Part shown: positions 18,262-26,815 of the stretch, in pieces
Layout of the letters: the number at the start of each line of letters is the position of its first letter
How positions within the stretch are numbered: position 1 is the first letter of the stretch
Source: Xanthomonas sp. Leaf131
GTDB lineage: Bacteria; Pseudomonadota; Gammaproteobacteria; Xanthomonadales; Xanthomonadaceae
Reading direction: 5' to 3'
DNA length: 46,905 bases
NCBI RefSeq assembly: GCF_001423495.1
Contig: NZ_LMOG01000016.1
Coordinates: 35,486 to 82,390 of the forward strand
The notes under the pieces: generated by a model
What the model saw: only the letters and a program-made list of their open reading frames with translations
What the model was told of the DNA's origin: nothing
The model's database searches: none
Program-made: the position numbers and the translations under genes

Positions 18262-18771
18262 ATGATCACCAGCATGGACACCCACTCTTTCCGCACAAAG
18301 TCAGCTTCTGCGACGCCGGCACACATGCCGTCGGACGTGCGCCTGCAGTTTATCGACTGGGCCAAACAGCACGGCCACAGCCCCGCGACCGGCGCTGCAG
18401 CGTTCGTCGCCCTGCAAAGCGATGTGGACCTGGATCTGGCAACCCGCACGATGCGCCTGGAGCCAGGTGCCGACCAGCGCGATGCCTTGCGCGAGCACCT
18501 GGCCGCGTTGGCGCGGCAGGGCGATGTGGCTGTGCAGTTCCCGCCGGTCTACGCCTACACCGCTGCCAACGGCCTGACTTACCGCTACTCGCTGATGCTG
18601 GTCATCGCCGAGGATTGCGTCGAGTGGACCGGGCGCGTCTGGCAGGACCTGGATTATCAGGGAATGCTCACCGGCCGCGGCCAGGGCCCGCGTGCCAACT
18701 ACACCCAACTGGCGCGGATGGCGCTGGAACACGAGCTGGATCAGGAGCGTCCGCGTTATGTCCAGGCATGA
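18262..18771 (+). CDS. Hypothetical protein
   Basis: The product is a 169-residue soluble protein of no family I recognise. A central region reads DVRLQFIDWAKQHGHSPATG and later YTAANGLTYRYSLMLVIAED, which looks folded and not low-complexity. ATG 18274 is an alternative start four codons in. The gene overlaps the next one by 14 bp in another frame, so the two are likely translated from one mRNA. No signal peptide or membrane helix is visible. Confidence 0.65.
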   Translation: MITSMDTHSFRTKSASATPAHMPSDVRLQFIDWAKQHGHSPATGAAAFVALQSDVDLDLATRTMRLEPGADQRDALREHLAALARQGDVAVQFPPVYAYTAANGLTYRYSLMLVIAEDCVEWTGRVWQDLDYQGMLTGRGQGPRANYTQLARMALEHELDQERPRYVQA

Positions 18772-19045
18772 ACTCGAATTGCAGCTGCCGCTGGGCGCCC
18801 AGGTCGCCACCGGCGACGACGGTTTCAGCCTGCGCTGCCGCGACGAATGCGCCGAACTGGGAATATCGCGGGTGCGTCTGCTGTTGCTGGATGCCGACGC
18901 GCGCTCCACCGCCTGGCGCGAAGAAGCCCAGCGTTGGATGGACGAACAACTGCGCCGCGAAGGCGAATGGGTGTTCCGCGGGATGATCGCCGGGATCGTG
19001 CTGTTGGCGGCCAGCATTGCACTGTGCGCCGCGCTGCTGTGGTGA
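18758..19045 (+). CDS. Small tail-anchored membrane protein, hypothetical
   Basis: The product has 95 residues. A charged soluble part (residues 1-70, with CRDECAELGISRVRLLLLDAD and EEAQRWMDEQLRREGEW segments) is followed by one C-terminal hydrophobic helix (MIAGIVLLAASIALCAALLW) ending the protein. That layout predicts an inner-membrane tail anchor with the body in the cytoplasm. The ATG at 18758 has a ribosome site (TCAGGAGCG) inside the end of the upstream gene, which it overlaps by 14 bp. The family is not recognised; the pair with the upstream gene may act together. Confidence 0.65.
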   Translation: MSRHELELQLPLGAQVATGDDGFSLRCRDECAELGISRVRLLLLDADARSTAWREEAQRWMDEQLRREGEWVFRGMIAGIVLLAASIALCAALLW

Positions 19046-19152
19046 GGGTGTCCGGGGCCGATGGTCAATCGTGAATTCGGTCAGCTGCACGTGCACCCGC
19101 TGACGACATCGGGCGTGCTTTCATCTGCCCGTCATCCGCACTGGCATCACCC

Positions 19153-21186
19153 GTGGCCTCCGATTTGAGCACTCCCACTTCCAGCCCCGACCTGGCCGCC
19201 AGCCTGCCTGCAGCCATCGCCGAGCCATTCCTGGACCCGGGGATGTACCACGAGATCTTCCACAACGTGGATGCCGGGTTTTGCGTCATCGACATGGTGT
19301 TCGAGGGCGACAAAGCGGTCGATTACGTCATTCGCTCGACCAATGGCGCCTTCGAGCGCTACACCGGGCTGACCAATGCGGTGAATGTGTCCGTGCGCGG
19401 CATGCTCGCCGAGCACGAGCAGGAATGGTTCGACCGCTACGGCCACGTTGCCCGTACCGGCAATCGCATCCACTTCGAAATGCAGGCCAAGGCGTTGCGG
19501 CGCTGGTATTCGGTGGATGCGTTCCGGGTCGGGCAACCGGAACAGGCGCGGGTGGCGGTGTTGTTCATGGACATCACCGAGCGCAAGCGGGTGGAGCGTG
19601 AGCTGGCCGAGAGCGAGGCACGTTTCAGCGCACTGGCCGACGGCTTGCCGATGCCGGTCTGGGTGCTGGATGCACAAGGTGTGGTGCGCTTCGTCAACAG
19701 CGCTTACGGCGAATTTTTCGGCATCGATATTTCCAGCGGCACGGTGCCGGCATGGAGCGAGTTGCTGTATCCGGACGACGTGTCGATCTTCCAGTTCGAA
19801 CTGGCCGCTGCCCTGGAAGAACAGCGCGCGCTGCGTGCGCTGGTGCGCGCGCGCCGTCACGATGGGCAATGGCGCTGGATCGAAATGACCGCCACGCCGC
19901 GCTATTCGGCCGATGGTCGTTTCATCGGTCTGGCCGGCAGTAGCCCGGATGTCACCGAACAGCGCGAAATCGAATTGGCGCGCGAGCAATTGCTCGAATC
20001 CGAGCGCAGCGCGCGCAATGAAGCCGAGAGCATGGCGCGGCTCAAGGACGAGTTCCTGGCCACGTTGTCGCATGAGTTGCGCACGCCGCTGACCACGATC
20101 CTGGGGTGGAGCGAGTTGCTGCTGCAGCGGGTCGAAGAAGGCCAACCCAATTACAAGGGGTTGTCGGTGATCGTCAGCAGCGCACGCGCGCAGAAGCGGC
20201 TGATCTCGGACATGCTCGATCTCAGCAGCATGCTGATGGGCAAGGTGCAGCTGGAGGTCGAATCGCTGGATCTGGCCGTGCAGGTGCGCGAGGCATTGAA
20301 TACGCAGGAACTTGCTGCCGAAGGCAAGGACCATGTGCTGGAACTGCATGTGCCGGCCACGCCGTGTCTGGTGCTTGGCGATGCCACACGGCTGCAGCAG
20401 GTGTTGTGGAATCTGCTCTCCAACGCGATCAAATTCACCCCGGCCCATGGCCGCATCGACGTTACCGTCGAGCGCGACGACGGTCACCTGCTGGTGTCGG
20501 TACGCGACTCCGGCGACGGCATCGCCGCCGAGTTCCTGCCGCATCTGTTCGGCCGTTTTCGCCAGGCAGACGGCACCACCACGCGGCAGCACGGCGGTCT
20601 GGGCCTGGGTCTGGCAATCGTGCAGCAATTGGTGGAAATGCATGGCGGCCAGGTCGGCGCCACCAGCGGCGGTCGCGGCAAGGGCGCCACGTTTACCGTG
20701 CGCCTGCCCGAGCACATTCCCGATCAGGCCAAGCGGCCGCGGCGCGAACTGCGTCGGCGGCTGATGTCCGAGCAGATCATCGAGGCGCGGGCGCTCAATG
20801 GCTTGCGTCTGTTGGCGGTGGAAGACCAGCCGGACATGCTCGATTACCTGCGCCGCCTGCTGGAAGAGCAGGGCGCCGAAGTGGTGACCGCCGGCAGCGC
20901 GACCGATGCGCTGGCCTTGATCGATCATCGCGGTTATGCACGCTTCGATCTGATGCTCACCGATATCGGCATGCCGGGCATGGATGGTTACGGACTGATC
21001 CGCACCGTGCGCGAGAACATGGGGCTGGACGCCATCGCACTGCCTGCAGTAGCGGTAACTGCACTGGCACGCGATGACGATCGCAAACGCGCGCTGGACT
21101 CCGGTTTCCAGGAGCATCTGGCCAAGCCGTACAGCGTGGCCCAGTTGGTGACTGCGGTGCGCGCGGCGCGCGAATCGGTGGAGTGA
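19153..21186 (+). CDS. Soluble PAS-domain hybrid histidine kinase
   Basis: The product has 677 residues. Two PAS-like sensor domains (about 32-145 and 155-270; the second followed by a PAC-type segment) lead to a HisKA domain with SHELRTPLT (His307). The ATPase domain carries NLLSNAIKFTP, the G1 box DSGDGI and the G2 box GGLGLGLAIV. A fused receiver domain (about 551-670) has acidic residues at VEDQPD, phospho-acceptor Asp604 in LTDIGMPGMDG and Lys658 in AKPYS. No membrane helix is seen, so it senses a cytosolic signal. It starts at GTG 19153; no ATG gives the same N-terminus. No output domain or cognate regulator lies next to it, so it probably feeds a phosphorelay elsewhere. Confidence 0.93.
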   Translation: MASDLSTPTSSPDLAASLPAAIAEPFLDPGMYHEIFHNVDAGFCVIDMVFEGDKAVDYVIRSTNGAFERYTGLTNAVNVSVRGMLAEHEQEWFDRYGHVARTGNRIHFEMQAKALRRWYSVDAFRVGQPEQARVAVLFMDITERKRVERELAESEARFSALADGLPMPVWVLDAQGVVRFVNSAYGEFFGIDISSGTVPAWSELLYPDDVSIFQFELAAALEEQRALRALVRARRHDGQWRWIEMTATPRYSADGRFIGLAGSSPDVTEQREIELAREQLLESERSARNEAESMARLKDEFLATLSHELRTPLTTILGWSELLLQRVEEGQPNYKGLSVIVSSARAQKRLISDMLDLSSMLMGKVQLEVESLDLAVQVREALNTQELAAEGKDHVLELHVPATPCLVLGDATRLQQVLWNLLSNAIKFTPAHGRIDVTVERDDGHLLVSVRDSGDGIAAEFLPHLFGRFRQADGTTTRQHGGLGLGLAIVQQLVEMHGGQVGATSGGRGKGATFTVRLPEHIPDQAKRPRRELRRRLMSEQIIEARALNGLRLLAVEDQPDMLDYLRRLLEEQGAEVVTAGSATDALALIDHRGYARFDLMLTDIGMPGMDGYGLIRTVRENMGLDAIALPAVAVTALARDDDRKRALDSGFQEHLAKPYSVAQLVTAVRAARESVE

Positions 21187-21324
21187 TGCACGCGCGGGGC
21201 GCATCCGGTGCGCTCACGCTGCCGGCATGCCTGTCTGCCCGATTGCACAGGGGAGGACGCTCTTTTCTGCGTCTTTCACGGTCAATGGCCTAGCGTGACC
21301 CACTCTTCTTGTGGAGATGCCGCG

Positions 21325-21633
21325 ATGTCCAAATACGCCCCGCACGTTTATTCGGAACAGGTACAGATCGCAACGCTCGAACATTGGGTATCGCTGCTCG
21401 ATGGTCAGGAACGTGTGCGTGTCGAGCTGGACGATGGCAGCATCATCAGCGGGACGGTTGCCGTGCGCCCGACCATCCAGACTTATCTCGACGATCAGCA
21501 GCGCGAAGGCGTCAATGGTCAGCTGCGCATCGACCACCTGGATGCATCGCAGGAGCCGCAGTGGATCTGGATGGATCGCATCGTGGCGGTGCAGCCGCTG
21601 GCAGTGGGCGCCGATCCGCAGGTCATGCCCTGA
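21325..21633 (+). CDS. DUF3247 family Sm-like protein
   Basis: The product has 102 residues. The sequence (YAPHVYSEQVQIATLEHWV, RVRVELDDGSIISGTVAVRP and later WIWMDRIVAVQPL) matches DUF3247, the family defined by XC5848 of Xanthomonas campestris, whose crystal structure has a variant Sm-like (LSm) fold. Its function is not established; the alternation of beta-strands and the GSIISGTV turn are visible here. The ATG at 21325 follows a GTGGAGATG ribosome-site-like sequence. It sits alone between the hybrid kinase and the sugar dehydrogenase, same strand. Confidence 0.85.
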   Translation: MSKYAPHVYSEQVQIATLEHWVSLLDGQERVRVELDDGSIISGTVAVRPTIQTYLDDQQREGVNGQLRIDHLDASQEPQWIWMDRIVAVQPLAVGADPQVMP

Positions 21634-21722
21634 CACGCACGCATTGACGATGTGTTTACTTCTCAGCGTAAGGTTGGCGGCATGATGCCCGATTGTCGCA
21701 ACTGTTCAGGATTGCCCACGCA

Positions 21723-23057
21723 ATGAATGTTCCTTCGTTGAAGCTCGCTCGCTGGCCGCTGTCGTTATTGACTGTGGCCGTTCTCGCCGCTTGCGGCGAT
21801 ACCGCCACGCTTGCCATCGAACAGGGGACCGGGCCGAACCCGCAATTGCCCGAGCCGGTCAAACGCCTGATCCCCACCGTCAAAGTGGCGCCGGTCAAAC
21901 GCTGGACCGAGAATGCCAAGCCGATCGCCGCCGACGATCTGCAGGTTTCCGCATTCGCGCGCGATCTGGATCACCCGCGTTGGGTGTACGTGCTGCCCAA
22001 TGGCGACGTGTTGGTGGCCGAAACGGCCGAACCGCCCAAGCCGGAAGAGGCCGAAGGCGGCGGGATTCGCAAGAAAGTGCAGGGCGCGATGATGAAGAAG
22101 GCCGGCGCCGTGGTGCCCAGCGCCAATCGCATCACGTTGCTGCGCGACGTCGATGGCGACGGCGTGGCGGAGGTACGCACGCAGTTCGTCAGCGGCCTGT
22201 TTTCGCCGTTCGGCATGGCCTTGGTGGGCGATCGGTTCTATGTCGCCAATGCCGATGCGCTGGTGAGTTTTCCGTACAAGGCCGGCGACACGCACATCAC
22301 TGCCAAGCCGACCTTCGTGGCCAATCTGCCCGGCGGGCTGAATCATCATTGGACCAAGTCGCTGCTGGCCAGCGCCGATGGCAGCAAGCTGTATGTGGGC
22401 GTCGGCTCCAACAGCAATGTGGCCGAAAATGGCATGGAAGCCGAGCTCAACCGTGCGGCGATTCTGGAGATCGATCCGGCCACCGGCAGCAGCCGGGTGT
22501 TTGCCAGCGGCTTGCGCAACCCGGTCGGCACCGCCTGGGAGCCGCAGAGCAAATCGCTATGGGTGGTGGTCAACGAGCGCGACGAAATCGGCAGCGATCT
22601 GGTGCCCGATTACCTGACTTCGGTGCGCGATGGCGGCTTCTACGGCTGGCCTTACAGTTATTACGGCCAGCACGTGGACGAGCGGGTCGAACCGCAAAAT
22701 GCCGAGCTGGTGGCCAAGGCGATCAAGCCCGATTATGCGCTCGGCCCGCATACCGCCTCGCTCGGTCTGACCTTCGCCAGCGGCACGCTGCTGCCGGAGC
22801 GCTTCCGCCAGGGTGCGTTCATCGGTCAGCACGGCTCGTGGAACCGGGATCCGCCCAGCGGCTACAAGGTGTTGTTCGTGCCGTTCGTCGACGGCAAGCC
22901 CAGCGGTACGCCGATCACGGTGCTGGACGGTTTCCTGGATGCCGAAGGCAATGCACAGGGCCGCCCGGTCGGTGTGGCGCCCGACAATAGCGGCGCGCTG
23001 CTGGTGGCCGACGATGTGGGCAATGTGATCTGGCGGGTCACCCCGAAGACGCGCTGA
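21723..23057 (+). CDS. PQQ-dependent sugar dehydrogenase family lipoprotein
   Basis: The product has 444 residues. The N-terminus is a lipoprotein signal with lipobox LAAC (Cys24). The body is a beta-propeller of the glucose/sorbosone dehydrogenase type: FARDLDHPRWVYVLPNGDVL, LFSPFGMALVGDRFYVAN, a GGLNHHWTKSL segment, FASGLRNPVGTAWEP and GQHGSWNRDPPSGYKV. Relatives oxidise aldose sugars in the periplasm with PQQ; the substrate here is unknown, and some family members may not bind PQQ. It is followed by a strong terminator at 23109-23136, so the transcript ends here. The start at 21723 is the ATG next to the lipobox signal. Confidence 0.88.
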   Translation: MNVPSLKLARWPLSLLTVAVLAACGDTATLAIEQGTGPNPQLPEPVKRLIPTVKVAPVKRWTENAKPIAADDLQVSAFARDLDHPRWVYVLPNGDVLVAETAEPPKPEEAEGGGIRKKVQGAMMKKAGAVVPSANRITLLRDVDGDGVAEVRTQFVSGLFSPFGMALVGDRFYVANADALVSFPYKAGDTHITAKPTFVANLPGGLNHHWTKSLLASADGSKLYVGVGSNSNVAENGMEAELNRAAILEIDPATGSSRVFASGLRNPVGTAWEPQSKSLWVVVNERDEIGSDLVPDYLTSVRDGGFYGWPYSYYGQHVDERVEPQNAELVAKAIKPDYALGPHTASLGLTFASGTLLPERFRQGAFIGQHGSWNRDPPSGYKVLFVPFVDGKPSGTPITVLDGFLDAEGNAQGRPVGVAPDNSGALLVADDVGNVIWRVTPKTR

Positions 23058-23108
23058 TTCGAGCGTTTGAACTAATAAGCGTTCAATCGCGACAAGCATC
23101 CAAACAGG

Positions 23109-23136
23109 AAAAACCGGGCCCAGGCCCGGTTTTTTC
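23109..23136 (+). terminator. Rho-independent terminator
   Basis: A ten-base stem (AAACCGGGCC with GGCCCGGTTT, 23111-23132) around a CA loop is followed by a T run. It ends the sugar dehydrogenase transcript and, with the preceding A run, could also work for the convergent 86-residue protein gene. Confidence 0.9.
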
Positions 23137-23177
23137 ATGCACATTCCACTGGCGTGCGCAGTCTCACGCAAACACGA

Positions 23178-23438
23178 TCAGCGCGGCGCCTCTGGCGAAG
23201 CGCTGAAACGACGCGCATAACCCCGCTCTTCGGTGATTCGCCTGATGTCGTCATCGGCCATTTCCGGTGCGCCGTAAACCGCATAAGCCACGCTGCCGTC
23301 GTCGCGCTCGCCCACCTGGTGCAGGCGGTAACGCGGCCGGCCGGCGCCGGTGTTTTCGGGGTAATGCATCGGTGGTGGGGTGTCGTCCAGGTCCATTTCG
23401 CTGTTGTCTACAACTCCACCTACGAACAGGGCTCGCAT
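23178..23438 (-). CDS. Small hypothetical protein
   Basis: The product has 86 residues. It opens MRALFVGGVVDNSEMDLDD and contains YRLHQVGERDDGSVAYAVYG, resembling short Xanthomonas proteins of unknown function. The ribosome site GGAGAG lies a few bases upstream of ATG 23438. It is soluble, with no signal peptide. It is convergent with the sugar dehydrogenase gene and shares its terminator. Confidence 0.7.
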   Translation of the reverse strand: MRALFVGGVVDNSEMDLDDTPPPMHYPENTGAGRPRYRLHQVGERDDGSVAYAVYGAPEMADDDIRRITEERGYARRFSASPEAPR

Positions 23439-23560
23439 CGTGTCTCTCCGGTGTGGGCGTGCTTTCAGCCTAGGCGGGCGGATGTTGCGTGCGCATCAAT
23501 AGTCCGTATACACATTGGAAGGCATGTCGTTGCCAGGTCACGCAATTGAAATCGCTTGGA

Positions 23561-23880
23561 GTGGCTGACCGAACTACTTAAGGTTGTTCTATTGCAGGGC
23601 GGCTGATCTGCGGCTTGGCTGCAGGGCCCTTGCCCGCCCACCATCGCGGGACACGCCGCAAGTACGTCCTTGTAGGCTCTTACGCGGCATCCATGCCGCG
23701 TAAGGTCCCGGCCGCCACCGAGCCCCCAGGGACGGGTTTACGGCGTGTCCCGCGAGCGGTGAGGGCACCGCGCGCTCGACCGACCAGGCTTCTGACGCGA
23801 CCCTCCGGTGCGGTGAGGGCACCGCGCCCTCGACCGACTAAGCTTCTGACTCGCTCAATCAAGATCGGCGCAATTGAGAG
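23561..23880 (-). repeat. Inverted copy of the left-edge composite repeat
   Basis: Read on the minus strand this segment matches the block at 1-594. The border GGCTGACCGAACTACTT (23564) mirrors about 568-590, the CTGCAGCCAAGTCGCA-type string and the GATGGTGGGCGGG string follow, and the 26-bp palindrome CTTACGCGGCAT-CC-ATGCCGCGTAAG is at 23679-23704. A further 54-bp tandem repeat starts at 23758 and 23812 (GGTGAGGGCACCGCGC). The remaining space 23439-23560 shows nothing else besides the minus-strand gene's promoter. Confidence 0.85.
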
Positions 23881-23956
23881 TTCCCAGCGGACGGCAGCGC
23901 CGGGTAGCCGGCATCGGTCCCTTACAATGGCCGCTTGTTCCCGACCCGATGATCCG

Positions 23957-25024
23957 ATGGCTGGCCCGCACGACGCCCCGCTTCACACCCTGTTCCTGCC
24001 CTTCGCCCAAGGCGTGCTGCCGTGGCCCGATGGCCCGGTACTGTTCCTGCGCGCGCGCGATGGCTTTGCGCTGAGCGAGCATGCTGCCGCCGGCACGCTG
24101 ACCTGCGAGCAGAGCTTTCGGCCCTTCGCCGAGGCGCTGGAGCGCAGCGGCTGGAACGTGCGCGAAGAGAGCGACATCGAAGCAGACAGCACCCGCTACG
24201 CGCTGGTACTGGTGCTGCCGCCGCGTCAGCGCGAAGAAGCGCGTGCGTTGTTTGCGCGTGCGGTGGCGCTGACCGCGCCGGGTGGCCGGGTGGTGGCTTG
24301 CCAGTCCAACAACGAGGGCGCGCGCTCCGGCGAAGCCGATCTGCGTCAGCTCACCGGCCTGGCCGGGAGTTTGACCAAGCACCATTGCCGCACCTACTGG
24401 AGCGCCCCGCTGCCTGCCGACACCGATGCGGCGCTGCAGGCGCGCTGGGCCGCGCTGGATGCACCGCGCAAGATTCTGGACGGGCGCTTCGTCAGCCGCC
24501 CGGGCGTGTTCGCCTGGGACCGCATCGATCCTGCCTCTGCGCTGTTGGTCGAGCATCTGCCGACCACGCTGGCCGGGCATGGCGCCGATCTGGGCGCGGG
24601 CTTTGGCTATCTGTCGGCCGAAGTGCTGGCGCGTTGCCCCAAGGTCACCGGACTGGATCTGTATGAGGCCGAGGCGCGTGCGCTGACCCTGGCGCAGCGC
24701 AATCTGCAGGGCATCGCGCATCCGGCGCAGCTGCAGTACTACTGGCGCGACGTCACCGCCGGCCTGGCGGGGCAGTACGACTTTATCGTCAGCAATCCGC
24801 CGTTCCACACGCCCTCGCGTGCCGATCGGCCGGATATCGGTCAGCGCTTCATCGCCGTGGCCGCGCAGGCACTGCGCCCGGGTGGACAGTTGTTGCTGGT
24901 CGCCAATCGGCATCTGCCCTACGAATACGTGCTCAACGAAAGCTTCGGGCAAGTGCGCGTGGCCGCCGAACGCCACGGTTTCAAGCTGATCTCTGCCATC
25001 CGCGGCCGTGGAGTGCGCGCATGA
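23957..25024 (+). CDS. rsmC: 16S rRNA (guanine-N2) methyltransferase RsmC
   Basis: The product is a 355-residue SAM-dependent methyltransferase that modifies G1207 of 16S rRNA in the assembled small subunit. It shows the two-domain RsmC layout: a degenerate N-terminal methyltransferase-like domain (about 1-180) and a catalytic C-terminal domain with DLGAGFGYLSAEVLAR for SAM and SNPPFHTPSRAD (Asn280) for the base. A -10-like TACAAT at 23923-23928 lies 29 bases before ATG 23957; the in-frame ATG at 23927 would overlap that box and is less likely. The last codons overlap the rsuA start by four bases (ATGA). Confidence 0.9.
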   Translation: MAGPHDAPLHTLFLPFAQGVLPWPDGPVLFLRARDGFALSEHAAAGTLTCEQSFRPFAEALERSGWNVREESDIEADSTRYALVLVLPPRQREEARALFARAVALTAPGGRVVACQSNNEGARSGEADLRQLTGLAGSLTKHHCRTYWSAPLPADTDAALQARWAALDAPRKILDGRFVSRPGVFAWDRIDPASALLVEHLPTTLAGHGADLGAGFGYLSAEVLARCPKVTGLDLYEAEARALTLAQRNLQGIAHPAQLQYYWRDVTAGLAGQYDFIVSNPPFHTPSRADRPDIGQRFIAVAAQALRPGGQLLLVANRHLPYEYVLNESFGQVRVAAERHGFKLISAIRGRGVRA

Positions 25025-25734
25025 AGCTGGTCAAGCACATCGCCAATCTCGGCTATGGCAGCCGCAAGCAGGTGACCCAGCTGTTTCGCCAGGGCGCGGT
25101 CACCGATGTCCAGGGCGAGGTGCTGTATGCCGACGACCAGGTGGAGCACGATGCGATCCGCATCGATGGCGAACCGCTGGATCCGCCGCCCGGTTTCAGC
25201 CTGTTGCTGCACAAACCCAGCGGCTACACCTGTTCGACCAAGGACACCGGCCGGCTGATCTACGAACTGCTGCCGCTGCGCTTCCGCTCGCGCGCGCCGG
25301 TGCTGGCGCCGGTGGGGCGGCTGGATCGCGAAACCAGCGGCATGTTGCTGATGACCGACGACGGCGCGCTGCTGCACCGGATCATTTCGCCCAAGTCCGC
25401 ATTGGACAAGGTGTACGACGTCACCCTGGCCGAAGACTTGCGTGGCGACGAAGCCGCGCTGTTTTCCAGCGGCACGTTGCTGCTGGAAGGCGAAACCAAA
25501 CCATTGCTGCCAGCCGAACTGGATGTCCTCGGGCCACGCGAAGCGCGCCTGACCTTGCACGAGGGCCGCTACCACCAGGTGCGGCGCATGTTCGCCGCCG
25601 CCGGCAATCATGTGGTGGCGCTGCACCGTAGCCGCATCGGCGGGCTATCGCTGGACGGCCTGCCGTCGGGGCAATGGCGCACGCTGGAAGCGTTCGATCT
25701 TGAGGTGTTGTTCGGCCGTAGCGAGCAGGAATAA
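25021..25734 (+). CDS. rsuA: 16S rRNA pseudouridine synthase RsuA
   Basis: The product is a 237-residue enzyme making pseudouridine 516 in 16S rRNA. The S4 RNA-binding domain (about 1-60, KHIANLGYGSRKQVTQLFRQ) precedes the synthase domain with GRLDRETSGMLLMTDDG. The catalytic Asp102 is at the same position as in Escherichia coli RsuA. Later motifs YHQVRRMFAAAGNHVVALHR fit the RsuA/RluB group. The ATG overlaps the rsmC stop by four bases, so the two small-subunit modification enzymes are translationally coupled. The related enzymes RluE and RluB are less likely given length and the S4 domain. Confidence 0.9.
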   Translation: MKLVKHIANLGYGSRKQVTQLFRQGAVTDVQGEVLYADDQVEHDAIRIDGEPLDPPPGFSLLLHKPSGYTCSTKDTGRLIYELLPLRFRSRAPVLAPVGRLDRETSGMLLMTDDGALLHRIISPKSALDKVYDVTLAEDLRGDEAALFSSGTLLLEGETKPLLPAELDVLGPREARLTLHEGRYHQVRRMFAAAGNHVVALHRSRIGGLSLDGLPSGQWRTLEAFDLEVLFGRSEQE

Positions 25735-25819
25735 GCGAGGTTGCCGTGCTGCGGCTGAAGCCGCAGGCAGTGATCTTCGATAAGTGCGAGCCGATCTAGA
25801 GACCCTGCGCTGCAAGCCT

Positions 25820-26626
25820 TCAGACGTACTGCATCTTGCGCGACATGCCGCCATCGACGACGAAATCCTGCCCGGTCACAAAGCCCGACAGCTGCGGCGA
25901 TAGCAGATACACCGCCAGCTGTGCGATGTCTTCCGGCGTGCCCACGCGTCCGGCCGGATGTTGGGCGTGGTCGCGACGCGAGAGCTTGGGCGACCGCCTG
26001 CGCTGCGGTGCACGCCAGGCATCGGTGCTGATCCAGCCCGGGCTGATGCTGTTGACGCGCACCTGCGGTCCTTCGCTCAGCGCCAAGGCGTGGGTGAAGG
26101 CCACCAGCCCGCCCTTGGCGGCGGCATAGGCCTCGCTATGCGGCTCCGATTGCCAGGCGCGGGTGGAGGCGATGTTGACGATCGCGCCGCCGCTCTGGGC
26201 CTGCGCCAGTGCGGGCAAGGCCTGCTTGCTGCACAAAAACGCGCCATGCAGGCTCGATAAGCGGCGATTCCATTCGTCCCACTCAAGTTGCGGCAATGGC
26301 GCGACATGCGGATCTGCAACGCCTGCGTTGTTGACCAGGCCATCGAGTCGACCGAAGCGTTTGAGCGCAGTGGCGATCAAACGCGTTGCCTGGGGTTCGC
26401 GCGCGGCATCGCAACGGACGAAGGCAGTGCGTTGCGGCAGTGCCCATTCGTGCAAACAGGCCTTGCCGGCATCGGCATCCAGATCGCCGATCACCACGCT
26501 GCCGCCTGCGCCGAGCACCGCCTGCGCAATGCCGCGGCCGATGCCTTGCGCGCCACCGGTGATCACCACCACGCGGTCCTGCAGCGGGGACGTGTTCCAT
26601 GCGGAAATAGCGGGAATCAAAGGCAT
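25820..26626 (-). CDS. SDR family NAD(P)-dependent oxidoreductase
   Basis: The product is a 268-residue classical short-chain dehydrogenase. The cofactor loop TGGAQGIGRGIA, the Asp50 after the second strand (VVIGDLDAD, which favours NAD), NNAG at 99-102, and catalytic Ser154, Tyr167 and Lys171 (SEAYAAAKGG) are all present. The C-terminus FVTGQDFVVDGGMSRKM is standard. The substrate cannot be told from sequence. The start at ATG 26626 places the fold normally; the frame runs further upstream to 26692 without family sequence. It stands alone between rsuA (convergent) and the DUF1415 gene. Confidence 0.9.
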   Translation of the reverse strand: MPLIPAISAWNTSPLQDRVVVITGGAQGIGRGIAQAVLGAGGSVVIGDLDADAGKACLHEWALPQRTAFVRCDAAREPQATRLIATALKRFGRLDGLVNNAGVADPHVAPLPQLEWDEWNRRLSSLHGAFLCSKQALPALAQAQSGGAIVNIASTRAWQSEPHSEAYAAAKGGLVAFTHALALSEGPQVRVNSISPGWISTDAWRAPQRRRSPKLSRRDHAQHPAGRVGTPEDIAQLAVYLLSPQLSGFVTGQDFVVDGGMSRKMQYV

Positions 26627-26815
26627 CTGGCGCACCACGGCAGTGAGGTCGAGCGCACTGTAACGCGGGCGCGGTGGTGGTCGCGGTAACAAGAGCGCTG
26701 CGCGTGATACACCCGTTGCGGTGCATCCTTGCGCAGCACGCGCATCATGCCGTGCAGCTGCTCGCCGTCATTGCGGTACGCGTTTCCGGCGCTTTGCAGC
26801 GCACGTGCGTGGGAT

